Source: Aliihoeflea sp023389195
GTDB taxonomy: Bacteria; Pseudomonadota; Alphaproteobacteria; Rhizobiales; Rhizobiaceae
Direction of reading: 5' to 3'
Assembly: GCA_023389195.1 (NCBI GenBank)
Contig: JAEWET010000042.1
Span: 62,001-126,000, forward strand
Length of the DNA: 64,000 nucleotides
Shown: positions 25,605 through 34,064 of the stretch, one piece after another
How positions within the stretch are numbered: position 1 is the first letter of the stretch
How the letters are laid out: each line of letters opens with the position of its first letter
Notes under the pieces: model-generated
Told to the model about the DNA's origin: nothing
The model's input: only the letters and a program-made list of their open reading frames with translations
Databases searched by the model: none
Program-made: the position numbers and the translations under genes

Positions 25605-27187
25605 GACTGTCCTCCCGCGACAAGAGCCGGCGCCATCGGGGCCATTGCCTCGACCCCGATCCACGACCAGTCGAGCCCGTCCGGCGGCCATCCATACCGG
25701 GCCAGCAGAAGGCCCCCCGCAGCGAGAATCGCGACGATGGCAAGGGTTGCGATCACCGTGTTGCGGCGACGCTGGGCAGGCGTCTTCCATGTATCGATCA
25801 TCACCATCGGCACGTCGCCGGCGGCTCCGGCAACGTCGAACGCGCCCCGGACCTTCGGGTCGAACGTGTCGGCGGCATAAAGGCATCCCATGCCGAGCGC
25901 CAACGCCGCACCGACCACCGCGAGCATGTACTCCCGCCGTGACGAGCCGGAGGCATAGAGCGGCGCTTCGGGTGCTTCCAGGATCTGGATCTGCTCGTCC
26001 TGCTGGTCCGTCTCGAGGCGCTGGCCCAGACGGGCGACGTTGAGCCGGCCGGACATGTCGTCGAGATTGCGCTGGGCGCTCGCACGCTCGCTTTCCAGCA
26101 AGGTGAACTCGGCCTCGACATTGGGCATTTCTGCGACGATCTGGCGGATTTCGCCCAGGCGCGCGGTCAGCTCGGCCTGGCGCTCTTCGAGCAGTGCCAT
26201 CTGCTGCTCGGCGAACTGGATGCGCCTGGCGATGAGCTGGGCTTCGGGCGAGGCGACCGCGTCGGCATTGGCCGGCTCGTCGATGGCGGCGCCCGCGGCA
26301 ATGTCGTTTTTCAGCGCCGCGACACGCGACTTCAGCGACCTGATCTCGTGATGCTCGGGAGACAGGACCGACGAGCGCGCGACAAGCGTCGCCTGTAGCG
26401 TGCGCAATTCGCTGTGCTGCTCGCGCAGCGGCGTGTTCTCGCTCGACGCCGCGAGCGCAAGCTCGACCCGCAGGAGTTCGAGCGCCGATTGCGCTTCCGC
26501 GAGCGACTGGGTGACTTCGGCAAGTTCGCTTTGACCCTCACGTATATCGCCAAGATGCAGGCTCAGTCGCGACGGTAGGGCGTTTTCGTGGTTGCGGACG
26601 AAATCGGCCAGACGCGCATCGAACTCGCTGACCCGAGACTTCAGCGTAGCGACCTCGCGCTCCAGGAAGGCGGTCGCTTCGGTCGCCCGCGACATCCGCG
26701 CCCTGCGGTTCTCCTCGGTGATCATCGCGGCGATCTCGGCCGCCATATCGGCGGCAAGATCAGGAGCCGTGGCATTGACGCCGATGCCGAACACCGAACT
26801 CGCCGCATATTGCTCGGAGGGTTCCGACGCCCGCATGGTGATGACGATCTGGCTGCGGACCAGTTTCGCGAGTTGGGTTTTCGAAATCTCGCCGGCCAGC
26901 GCTGGAAACAGGTCGAACCTGTCCACCAGCTTCAGGAGGTTCTCGCGTGCCAGCACGCGTTGCTCGATGAACTGAAGCCGCTCGTTCGCAACGGTCGACT
27001 GGACGAGACTGGAGGGAATGGCCTGCGACCCGACGACGATCACCGCTTCGGAGTAGTAGGTCTTCGGCATGTTGACGACGTAGGTCACGCCGATTGCGAG
27101 CACGACCAATGCCGGCATCAGCCAGATCAGCGGCCGGCGCAGTGCAAGGTCGAGATAGTAGTGGATGAGTCGAAAATCGCTGCCCAT
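25592..27187 (-). CDS. Polysaccharide chain-length determinant (Wzz / ExoP N-terminal type)
   Basis: 531 residues from the ATG at 27187 (MGSDFRLIHYYLDLALRRP); a start at 27232 would add 15 residues. A first membrane segment lies at about 21-40 (IWLMPALVVLAIGVTYVV), followed by a periplasmic domain with long coiled coils (about 150-410, heptad-rich EVATLKSRVSEFDARLADF and AEQQMALLEERQAELTARL). Then come a second membrane segment (YMLAVVGAALALGMGCLYA) and a third (IATLAIVAILAAGGLLLA) near the C-terminus. Wzz proteins usually have two; the third is a noteworthy extension. It controls polymer length and links to the kinase-like protein encoded just downstream (13-bp overlap). Confidence 0.88.
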   Translation of the reverse strand: MGSDFRLIHYYLDLALRRPLIWLMPALVVLAIGVTYVVNMPKTYYSEAVIVVGSQAIPSSLVQSTVANERLQFIEQRVLARENLLKLVDRFDLFPALAGEISKTQLAKLVRSQIVITMRASEPSEQYAASSVFGIGVNATAPDLAADMAAEIAAMITEENRRARMSRATEATAFLEREVATLKSRVSEFDARLADFVRNHENALPSRLSLHLGDIREGQSELAEVTQSLAEAQSALELLRVELALAASSENTPLREQHSELRTLQATLVARSSVLSPEHHEIRSLKSRVAALKNDIAAGAAIDEPANADAVASPEAQLIARRIQFAEQQMALLEERQAELTARLGEIRQIVAEMPNVEAEFTLLESERASAQRNLDDMSGRLNVARLGQRLETDQQDEQIQILEAPEAPLYASGSSRREYMLAVVGAALALGMGCLYAADTFDPKVRGAFDVAGAAGDVPMVMIDTWKTPAQRRRNTVIATLAIVAILAAGGLLLARYGWPPDGLDWSWIGVEAMAPMAPALVAGGQSWKA

Positions 27188-27228
27188 GTTGATCCCCTGC
27201 TCACGTTCCGGGAACGCGCGCCCTTCCT

Positions 27229-28479
27229 TCAATCCATCGAACCGGCAACCCGGCTCCCTGCGGCACCCTTGACCACTTCCACCAGATCGCCGGGCTGGAT
27301 GATCGTCGAGCGCTCCGCGTCGATCTCCGTGGCGCCCTGATCCGTCGTCCTGATGATCCTGTAGGTCACCGGGGCCTCCTCGGCATTGCTTGCGCCTTCG
27401 GCCTCGTAGACCGCCAGTGCGCGGCGATTGTCGGCAAGGCGTGCGACCAGCGCTTCGAGTTGTCGCCGCGTGTCGTTGAGTTCGGTCACAATCTCGACCT
27501 GGCGCTCGCGCGTGCCGTCGGCCGCGCGACCCTGTTCGGTGATCAGGCTGGCTTCGGCAGCGGCCAGTTGCGCATCCATCTCGGCCGCCGTCGCGTCGAG
27601 AAGCGCCAGATCGCCCTGCTGCTCCAGCAGTTGCGAGCGCTGCATATGGCCGCGATCGACGAGCGTGGTCGCCGAGGCGAGCCGCGTCTCCAGAAGTTCT
27701 TTGCGGCGCACGACGGTGGCCTGCTGCTGGCGGACGGCTTCGAGGTTGCGCTCGCTCGTCTGGCGGAGCTGGTCCGACGTCGTCGCGAAGGACGTGCGTT
27801 CGAGGCGCCTGAGCTGAAGAAGGGCCTGCTCACGGCGCTGGATTTCGGCTACCTGCGCGGCGTCGAGCCCCGGCTCGAGGTCGGCTGGAACCGCGATCTC
27901 GTCCGCACCGGCAAGCTCGGCCTCCAGCCGGGCGACCGCGAAATTCAGTTCGACGACCGACTTGCGACCAGCTTCGATCTCGCTGCGCAGCAGGATGGCG
28001 CGATCGACGTCGCTGACCGCCAGAGCGGTCCGATAGGGACCGCCCGCAAGGGTGATCGCATGCAGCACCATCATTCCGGGGCGGTAGGGAAAGACGCCCG
28101 GCTGCGTCACCTCGCCAGCCACGAAGACGGAGGGCATGTGCGAGGGATGCGGCTGCAGCATGATCGTCAGGTCGAGGTCTTCGGTGTAGAAGCGGCGCAG
28201 GCGGTCGGCTGCCTCCTTCTCGAGTTCGTCGAGCGTCATTCCCTCTGCCGCCAGGTGCCCGACCATCGGCAGCGACAACCGCCCGTCGGGGCCGATCGTG
28301 ACGTCGCGATTGAGCTGTTCGTCCTGCGCGACCCAGAATTCCAGCACGTCGCCCGGCCGCAAGACGTAGGCCTGCTGCGCATGCGCGGCGCCGGTCGCCA
28401 TGCCGGTGACGAGAGCGCCGGCGGCGAACGCCATCGCCCGCGCCGCGCGCCCTGTCTTGATGAGGCCGATGGTTCTCAA
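27229..28479 (-). CDS. Polysaccharide export protein (Wza/ExoF family)
   Basis: 416 residues with a signal peptide (MRTIGLIKTGRAARAMAFAAGALVTG..AHAQ, cleavage after AHA near residue 34). The Poly_export domain starts YVLRPGDVLEFWV, followed by GRLSLPMVGHLAAEGMTLDEL, and a SLBB-like region SVFVAGEVTQPGVFPYRPGM. A long periplasmic coiled-coil section follows (about 210-350), and a second ligand-binding-like strand STIIQPGDLVEVVKG near the end. This layout with a coiled insertion is that of ExoF rather than E. coli Wza. No lipobox Cys is seen. It lies directly upstream of the chain-length gene (41 bp) and overlaps the glycosidase-like gene by 4 bp. Confidence 0.88.
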   Translation of the reverse strand: MRTIGLIKTGRAARAMAFAAGALVTGMATGAAHAQQAYVLRPGDVLEFWVAQDEQLNRDVTIGPDGRLSLPMVGHLAAEGMTLDELEKEAADRLRRFYTEDLDLTIMLQPHPSHMPSVFVAGEVTQPGVFPYRPGMMVLHAITLAGGPYRTALAVSDVDRAILLRSEIEAGRKSVVELNFAVARLEAELAGADEIAVPADLEPGLDAAQVAEIQRREQALLQLRRLERTSFATTSDQLRQTSERNLEAVRQQQATVVRRKELLETRLASATTLVDRGHMQRSQLLEQQGDLALLDATAAEMDAQLAAAEASLITEQGRAADGTRERQVEIVTELNDTRRQLEALVARLADNRRALAVYEAEGASNAEEAPVTYRIIRTTDQGATEIDAERSTIIQPGDLVEVVKGAAGSRVAGSMD

Positions 28480-30569
28480 TGGATTTCTCCCAAAGCCATG
28501 ATGGCGGTCGCATCGCCGGAAAAATGCAGTTCGGCGATCCCGACGAGGGTCGCGACGCCTCCTGCGCCCGACGCGATCAGCCGGTCGCCAACTCTTGTGA
28601 ACGCGTAGTCGCCGGGCGTTCCGGGAAGGACGACGACATCATGTCCGCCGCCGCCGTGAATCCGGTCGCTTCCGCCGCCCGATACGATGATCTCATCGTC
28701 TTTGCCGCCGATCAGGATGTCGGACTTGGACGAGCCGACGAGTTCGACCGCACCGTGGGCGACGTCGAGGTGGACGCCCTGCGCAAAGGTGCCGGCTGGT
28801 CGCTGCGTCCACCATGCGGGGGTCTGCGCGTTGAAATCCGTCAACGCTCGCCATCGCGGATTGTCGTCGTCGAGGTGCCGCAGGCCGCCCCAACTGCCCC
28901 ATTTGGTCGGTGCGGCGACGTCGACGAAGGCATTGAACAGGGTTCCGCCGGCCCGGCGCCACCCGGCGAGAAGGTCGGTATGGATGTCGCCCATTTCGGC
29001 CGTATAGTTGAAATGGGTGAGGAAGGCGGTGATGGCGTCGTCATCGACCTGTGCGCCGTGGCCGACGACATGCGTGCCGCCCTCATACATGATGAGATCG
29101 AGGCCGCGCGCCCGCGCGACGGCGGCATGATAGGGCAGCACGTCGTTCAGCAGCCTGTCGAGCGTGTCATCGGCGTTGCCGGTCATCGAACCGTCGCGCA
29201 ACTCGATCGCGGCAAGGCGGGTCGCGAGGTCGTATTTGTGCGCCTCGATATACGCGTCGCGCTTGCTGCCCGAAAGCTGCGCCGCGCCGGCTTCGGCAGC
29301 AGCGAGGCTGCGCGCGAGCCAGTCGCGAATTGCCTGCGCCTTGGCGTCGGAGACGAGGCCGCCGCCGACATAGCCCGTCACGGCATAAGCGTCGAACTGC
29401 TCTGCGGGCAGCCTGTTCGCCGCCGGGTCTTCGCCGACCCAGGATGGCGCGTCGAGGATTGCCGCTTCAAGGCCGAGCCATCCGGTCTGTGTCGCGATGA
29501 TCTTCAGGAGCCGCTCGTCGGCCTCATCGCCGAAGGCGGCGGTCCAGATGCCGGCGATCTCGCTGGCGCGCATGGCGTAGAATTCGACCCAGGTCGATTC
29601 CCGGTTCCAGCGCGCGCGCCCCTGCGCCTCGGCCCAGCGAGCCTGCTCGAACTGGAAGTTCCAAACTTCGTTCGAATATTCCAGATGCGCCTTCAGCGCC
29701 GGGTCGAGCGTGTCGCGAACCATCGCGGCGAAGCGCTCGACATAGTCGTCGTCGGCCATGTGCGGGACGTTGAACCAGGGATCGGCTGCAACCTCGTTGG
29801 CAAGCGCGACCATGATTTCGATCGGCACCCCGATGCGGGTATAAGTATATTCCGACGGCCTCGGACGATCCTGCCAGTGCTGCTGGCGCGAGCCGTTCGT
29901 CGCCATCCAGTCCATGAAGCGCAGGACGCGGAAATCCTCGATCCGGCGCAGCCAGTCGGGATTGAACACCGCACCGGTCTCGTACAGCCTGATCCTGTCC
30001 TCGCGCACGATGGCGATGTCGCGAATGTAGTCGCCGTTGCGGGCCGGGTCGGTCTCGTGAATGGTCACGATCACATGCTCGCTGCCCGGATCGGTCGTAA
30101 ACCAGATCTCGCCCGCCGCGCGTCGCTCGACGTCGGCTGCGCCCGTCACCTCGATCCGGCCGCGACCGCGATAGGTCAGGCGGTATCGCCCGGCCGTCGA
30201 AACCGCTTCGGCAGGCTGCGCGGTCAAAACCAGCGTCGCCACCGCATCGAGTTCATCGGGAACCGCGCGCAGCCAGCCGTCATCGTCGAGATAGCCCCGG
30301 CTCTTCAGGTCGTCATGGGTCCATCCGCCCCATGCGCCCGGCAGATGACCGGTCCAGGGCCGGGCCGTCTTCATCACGTCCACGAAGGGCTGCTGGGTCG
30401 ACCAGTCGACCACGCCCGACAGGCCGATCCCGACCGACGGATTTTCGATGCCGGTCGCCGCGCGCGTCGATGCCGGCGCGTGAACGACGGCACCGGGCTC
30501 GACGGCGGCAAGAGCCGTGCCGACAAGGCTGTGGCCGATGAACAGGAGGCTGACGAGGCTAAAGCTCAT
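28476..30569 (-). CDS. Secreted clan GH-A-like glycosidase with RTX-type repeats
   Basis: 697 residues. The N-terminus MSFSLVSLLFIGHSLVGTALA is signal-like. In the middle, HLEYSNEVWNFQFEQARWAE (Glu301 in the NE motif) and DLIMYEGGTH (Glu496) have the spacing and context of the acid/base and nucleophile of clan GH-A glycosidases. Near the C-terminus (about 610-650) glycine/aspartate-rich stretches such as GGKDDEIIVSGGGSDRIHGG resemble calcium-binding RTX repeats, which often accompany type I secretion. It probably acts on extracellular polysaccharide as hydrolase, lyase or binding protein; the activity is inference. It overlaps the export gene by 4 bp and the SGNH gene by 11 bp, so all are one operon. 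Confidence 0.68.
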   Translation of the reverse strand: MSFSLVSLLFIGHSLVGTALAAVEPGAVVHAPASTRAATGIENPSVGIGLSGVVDWSTQQPFVDVMKTARPWTGHLPGAWGGWTHDDLKSRGYLDDDGWLRAVPDELDAVATLVLTAQPAEAVSTAGRYRLTYRGRGRIEVTGAADVERRAAGEIWFTTDPGSEHVIVTIHETDPARNGDYIRDIAIVREDRIRLYETGAVFNPDWLRRIEDFRVLRFMDWMATNGSRQQHWQDRPRPSEYTYTRIGVPIEIMVALANEVAADPWFNVPHMADDDYVERFAAMVRDTLDPALKAHLEYSNEVWNFQFEQARWAEAQGRARWNRESTWVEFYAMRASEIAGIWTAAFGDEADERLLKIIATQTGWLGLEAAILDAPSWVGEDPAANRLPAEQFDAYAVTGYVGGGLVSDAKAQAIRDWLARSLAAAEAGAAQLSGSKRDAYIEAHKYDLATRLAAIELRDGSMTGNADDTLDRLLNDVLPYHAAVARARGLDLIMYEGGTHVVGHGAQVDDDAITAFLTHFNYTAEMGDIHTDLLAGWRRAGGTLFNAFVDVAAPTKWGSWGGLRHLDDDNPRWRALTDFNAQTPAWWTQRPAGTFAQGVHLDVAHGAVELVGSSKSDILIGGKDDEIIVSGGGSDRIHGGGGHDVVVLPGTPGDYAFTRVGDRLIASGAGGVATLVGIAELHFSGDATAIMALGEIH

Positions 30570-31473
30570 GCGCGCGCACCCCCGTCTTGGGATAGGAGGT
30601 GACGACGGCCCAGACGGTCTCCTGCATCAGGCGCGCAGCCTCCGCATCCGGTGCGTTCGCCGCGCTGCCGTCGGCCCGCTGCAACTCGTGCGGCAGGCCG
30701 AGCGGATCGCGATGGTAGAGCACCGCGACATGGGTGAGCGCGACGAGATAGGTGCCCAGATCGCTCAGATGGATGCCGTCGGTAAAGAGCGCGGAGCGGT
30801 CCGCGACATTGCCGACGCCGCCACGCGCCTCGACCTCGCGGACGAACCTACCCAGCACCTGGCCGGCCGGGATGACATGGATCGCACGATCGCGCAGAGC
30901 GGGGACGAGGATTCGGCCCTCCCAATAGCGCGACAGGTCGCGGTCGATCCGTTGCAGCCATCCTTCCGGGTCGTCCAGTGGATGCCAGGTCTCGTAAAGA
31001 TAGATGCGCGCCTGCGGATTGGCATTCCAGCCCGCATCGGCCCAGCGCTTCAGATAGGCGGAACTGTCGAAATAACGCACCGCGTCCTTTATCTCGACCA
31101 TCTCGGTCAAGACGAACGCATCGTAGTCACCGCTGGAGACGGCCTCGCGGGCGGGACGGTATCTGGGGTGGCCATTCTCGAGCTCGAACCCCTTGATCGA
31201 GGTGCCGGGCTCCCAATGCTCCTTCATCGTGGTGCCCCAGCCGAGCTGGCTTTCGTAGCGATGGTCCGCGCCTGCAAGCTGGGCGACCATGGCCGGCATG
31301 TCGCGCCCCACCAGGCTGTGCCCGAGATGGAAGACGCGCAGCGCTCCGGCGGGCGCCTCGGTTCCGTGCGCGTAGAGCGCATCGATTTCGGCCGATCCGA
31401 CGCTGCTTTCGTTGAATCCGAACGCTGCAAGGACGAGCAGTCCGGCCGCAGCGGGATTGAACAGCCTCGACAT
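30559..31473 (-). CDS. SGNH-hydrolase-like secreted protein
   Basis: 304 residues with a signal-like N-terminus (MSRLFNPAAAGLLVLAAFGF). Block I resembles SGNH/GDSL enzymes but reads HLGHSLVG with Ser53. The C-terminal block V is DGIHLSDLGTYL with Asp232 and His235 as a plausible D-x-x-H pair. Such enzymes usually add or remove acyl groups on polysaccharides. First gene of the operon running through the glycosidase-like, ExoF-like and chain-length genes (overlaps of 11 and 4 bp downstream). Activity is inferred from motifs only; it could also be an inactive relative. Confidence 0.6.
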   Translation of the reverse strand: MSRLFNPAAAGLLVLAAFGFNESSVGSAEIDALYAHGTEAPAGALRVFHLGHSLVGRDMPAMVAQLAGADHRYESQLGWGTTMKEHWEPGTSIKGFELENGHPRYRPAREAVSSGDYDAFVLTEMVEIKDAVRYFDSSAYLKRWADAGWNANPQARIYLYETWHPLDDPEGWLQRIDRDLSRYWEGRILVPALRDRAIHVIPAGQVLGRFVREVEARGGVGNVADRSALFTDGIHLSDLGTYLVALTHVAVLYHRDPLGLPHELQRADGSAANAPDAEAARLMQETVWAVVTSYPKTGVRAHEL

Positions 31474-31558
31474 TCGTTACCCACCCCCTGAACTCATCGG
31501 ACCCGGAACGCATTGCCCTTCCTCAGGAAGTTGAAGCAAATCATCGGAAGCATACATG

Positions 31559-31585
31559 TTCTAATTCGATCTAGACCGATTAGAC
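31559..31585. promoter_or_regulatory. CTAG-centred dyad between divergent polysaccharide operons
   Basis: The stretch begins TTCTAATTCGATCTAGACC and continues GATTAGAC. The inner 14 bp TCGATCTAGACCGA is a palindrome with one mismatch, flanked by CTAA and TTAG, so the whole is an imperfect dyad with a one-base bulge. It lies 86 bp before the SGNH gene start (31473, minus) and 104 bp before the glycosyltransferase start (31690, plus). The same two half-blocks recur at 38026. Strong candidate for a regulator-binding site. The rest of the 216-bp gap is AT-rich, with a T-run at 31613-31620. Confidence 0.45.
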
Positions 31586-31689
31586 TATTTGTATTTGCAT
31601 TTGCGTAGTTTTGTTTTTTTACTATTGTTGCCGAATAGATTTGAAATACGAGACGATCTATTTGGCTGGGGTTTCAGGGAAGCAGACGC

Positions 31690-32943
31690 ATGGCCGGCAG
31701 ATTGCTGATCTACGCACCGGTCCCGCTGGCGATGATCGATGGCGTACTCCACCTGGAGGACCAGGCCTGCGACGGACTTCGCCTCTGGGCGGCCAATTTC
31801 GACCACGTCACCGCGATCATGCCTCTCACGACCGCGCTGCCCGGCCCGAGCTGGGTTCCGCTTTCGGCACGGCCGGGGCTTGAACGGGTGTCGCTCGAAC
31901 CCGTGCCGATGGCCTATCGCCCCGATCGGTTCCTCTTCCACCTGCCCGCCACGCGCCGCCGGATCGCGGCGTTGATCGAGGATGCGGACTACCTGTCCTT
32001 CGCGATCGGCGGCCTTTTCGGCGACTGGGGCGCCGTGGCCTGCGTCGAAGCTCACAGGATGAAGCGCCCCTACGCGGTCTGGACGGACCGGGTGGAATCG
32101 CGTGTCATGCGCGAGGCGGGAACGGCCGGTTCCTGGAGATCGCGGTTGCGCGCAGCGCTCACCTGGCGCCCCGCGGCCATGCTCGAACGGGCGGTGATCC
32201 GCCGGGCCGCGCTGGGCCTGTTTCACGGCCGCGAAACCTTCGATGTCTACGCGCCGTACTGCGCTATACCGGCGGTCGTTCACGATATCCATGTCGACGC
32301 CGCTGACCACATCTCGCGCCTGGAACTGGAAGCCAAGAAATCGGCAACCGCGGATCGACCGCTGAGCATCGTCTATGCCGGCCGGGCCGAATTCATGAAG
32401 GGCCCGATGGACTGGATCGACGTTCTTACGCGCCTGCGCGACGACGGCGTCGACTTCCGTGCAACCTGGATCGGCGACGGTTCGATGCAGGCTGCGATGC
32501 AGTCGCGCATTGAGAATTGCGGCCTTTCCGGTCGCGTCGTCCTGCCCGGGCCGGCGCCTCATGACGACGTTCTGCGCGCGTTCCGGAAGGCGGATGTTCT
32601 CCTGTTCTGCCACAAGACACCGGAATCGCCGCGCTGCCTGATCGAGGCGCTCATCTCCGGCTGTCCGATCGTCGGCTATGACAGCGCCTTCCCGCGCGAC
32701 CTGATCGCCGCTCATGGCGGTGGATCGCTGAGCCCGAAGGACGATGTCGCGGCGCTGGCGCGAACCGTCGCGCGGCTTGCGGGCGATCGCGCCGAACTCG
32801 CGCAGTTGATCGACCGGGCCGCAAGGGACGGCGCGCCCTTCACTGAAATTGCCGTCTTCAGGCACCGCAGCGACCTCATCAAGGCCCATCTCGCGCCGAG
32901 CCCCGATGCGGCCATTCAGCGGGTGCAACTGCGATGCGCCTAG
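31690..32943 (+). CDS. Glycosyltransferase family 4-like
   Basis: 417 residues beginning MAGRLLIYAPVPLAMIDGV. N-terminal acceptor half, then the donor half from about residue 215 (LSIVYAGRAEFMKGPMDWID), with IGDGSMQAAM and LPGPAPHDDVLRAFRKADVLLFC. The nucleotide-sugar motif region reads ESPRCLIEALISGCPIVGY, where the two Glu are separated by six rather than seven residues. First gene of a plus-strand run of four glycosyltransferases (31690-36026). It overlaps the next gene by 10 bp. Confidence 0.85.
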   Translation: MAGRLLIYAPVPLAMIDGVLHLEDQACDGLRLWAANFDHVTAIMPLTTALPGPSWVPLSARPGLERVSLEPVPMAYRPDRFLFHLPATRRRIAALIEDADYLSFAIGGLFGDWGAVACVEAHRMKRPYAVWTDRVESRVMREAGTAGSWRSRLRAALTWRPAAMLERAVIRRAALGLFHGRETFDVYAPYCAIPAVVHDIHVDAADHISRLELEAKKSATADRPLSIVYAGRAEFMKGPMDWIDVLTRLRDDGVDFRATWIGDGSMQAAMQSRIENCGLSGRVVLPGPAPHDDVLRAFRKADVLLFCHKTPESPRCLIEALISGCPIVGYDSAFPRDLIAAHGGGSLSPKDDVAALARTVARLAGDRAELAQLIDRAARDGAPFTEIAVFRHRSDLIKAHLAPSPDAAIQRVQLRCA

Positions 32944-34064
32944 TCTCACGCCTCAAGAGTTACGCGGGGCACCGGGCCCGCGAAGCGGCGCTCTACCCCA
33001 CGGCGCTGCGCCGAAGGCAGGCCCCGCGGATCATGTTCTTTCCCTCCAGCGTCAAAGAGGGCGCGAGCCTGCTGCGCGCCTACAACATCGCTGCCGAATT
33101 GCGCCAAATGGGATGGCAGACGCTCGTGGTGCCGGCGCAGCTCGAACTCGTTCAGCGCAAGCGTCTGATCCGGGTCTTCCGGCCGGACGCCTTGTTCTTC
33201 CAGCAATGCAGGCACGCCTTGAACGATGCAGCGTTCAACTTCGACGTGCCTTTCGTCCTCGATATCGACGACGCCGATTTTCTCTCGCCTCACATGCGCG
33301 ACCGACTGGCGCGCATGTGCAGGGAGGCGCGCGGCGTGATCGCCGGAAGTCGCTTCGTGGCCGACTGGTGCCGCCAGCACAATGCGCGGACGAAAGTCGT
33401 CTGGACCGGCACGCCGCTTCATTCCCGCCCCCGGCCGGACCATGCCGACCGCCCGCCGGTGATCGCCTGGGCGCAAGCCTCGCCGACCGGCTATCCGGCG
33501 GAACTCGATTTTGTTCGCCGTTTCCATGAACGCCTGACCGCGCGCGGCGCACAATTCCAGCTCCGCCTCTACGGCATCGACGATGCGGTGCAGCGGCAGG
33601 ACATCGTGGAGCGTTTCGGCGGCGCGACCAATATCGAGACCCGTCCGCTAATGGATTACGACGCCTTCCTTTACTCCTTGCAGGACGTGGCGATCGGGCT
33701 CTCGCCCATCATCAGCAGTTCACCCTTCAGCCGGGGCAAGTCCTTCGGCAAGATCCTCGGCTATCTCGATGCGAAGGTGCCGGTCATCGCCAGCGACGAG
33801 GCCGACCATGCGCTTTTCTTTTCGACGAGAAGTGGCGTCGTCAGCAACGACCCCGATACGTGGATCGAGGCGGCGTTGGCGCTTTTGGCCGATCCCGAAC
33901 GGCGCAATGCGATGGCCGACGCCGCATTCGAAGCTTACCGCCACCGCCTCAGCACGCGCGCGGCCGCGCAAAGGGTGGACGGGTTCCTGAGGGATCTCGG
34001 CCTTCATCTGCCGGCGGCGGCGCGATCTTCGCCGGCCATCGAGGCGATCGGGCTGTCCTCATGA
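32934..34064 (+). CDS. Glycosyltransferase family 4-like
   Basis: 376 residues. The basic start MRLVSRLKSYAGHRARE is followed by a GT-B type N-terminal half (PRIMFFPSSVKEGASLLRAYN) and the acceptor-site segment VLDIDDADF. The donor half has VIAWAQASPTGYPAELDFV and GLSPIISSSPFSRGKSFGKILGYLDAKVPVIAS. This last segment lacks the usual E-x7-E, as in some GT4 proteins that use RGKS..K instead. It overlaps the preceding gene by 10 bp and the following one through an ATGA (34061-34064), so the three are translationally coupled. Confidence 0.83.
   Translation: MRLVSRLKSYAGHRAREAALYPTALRRRQAPRIMFFPSSVKEGASLLRAYNIAAELRQMGWQTLVVPAQLELVQRKRLIRVFRPDALFFQQCRHALNDAAFNFDVPFVLDIDDADFLSPHMRDRLARMCREARGVIAGSRFVADWCRQHNARTKVVWTGTPLHSRPRPDHADRPPVIAWAQASPTGYPAELDFVRRFHERLTARGAQFQLRLYGIDDAVQRQDIVERFGGATNIETRPLMDYDAFLYSLQDVAIGLSPIISSSPFSRGKSFGKILGYLDAKVPVIASDEADHALFFSTRSGVVSNDPDTWIEAALALLADPERRNAMADAAFEAYRHRLSTRAAAQRVDGFLRDLGLHLPAAARSSPAIEAIGLSS

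Noticed and set aside
23809..28479. Complete exosortase (XrtA)/PEP-CTERM system
   Set aside because: The ExeA-like ATPase and chain-length protein resemble those of such loci, but no exosortase gene or PEP-CTERM tail is seen in the window.
28476..30569. RTX toxin or haemolysin
   Set aside because: Only a short repeat tail is present and the bulk resembles a glycosidase, with no lipid-acylation or pore-forming domain.
28479..30602. 707-codon open frame on the plus strand
   Set aside because: Antisense to the glycosidase-like gene; the minus strand has a signal peptide, catalytic-type motifs and repeats.
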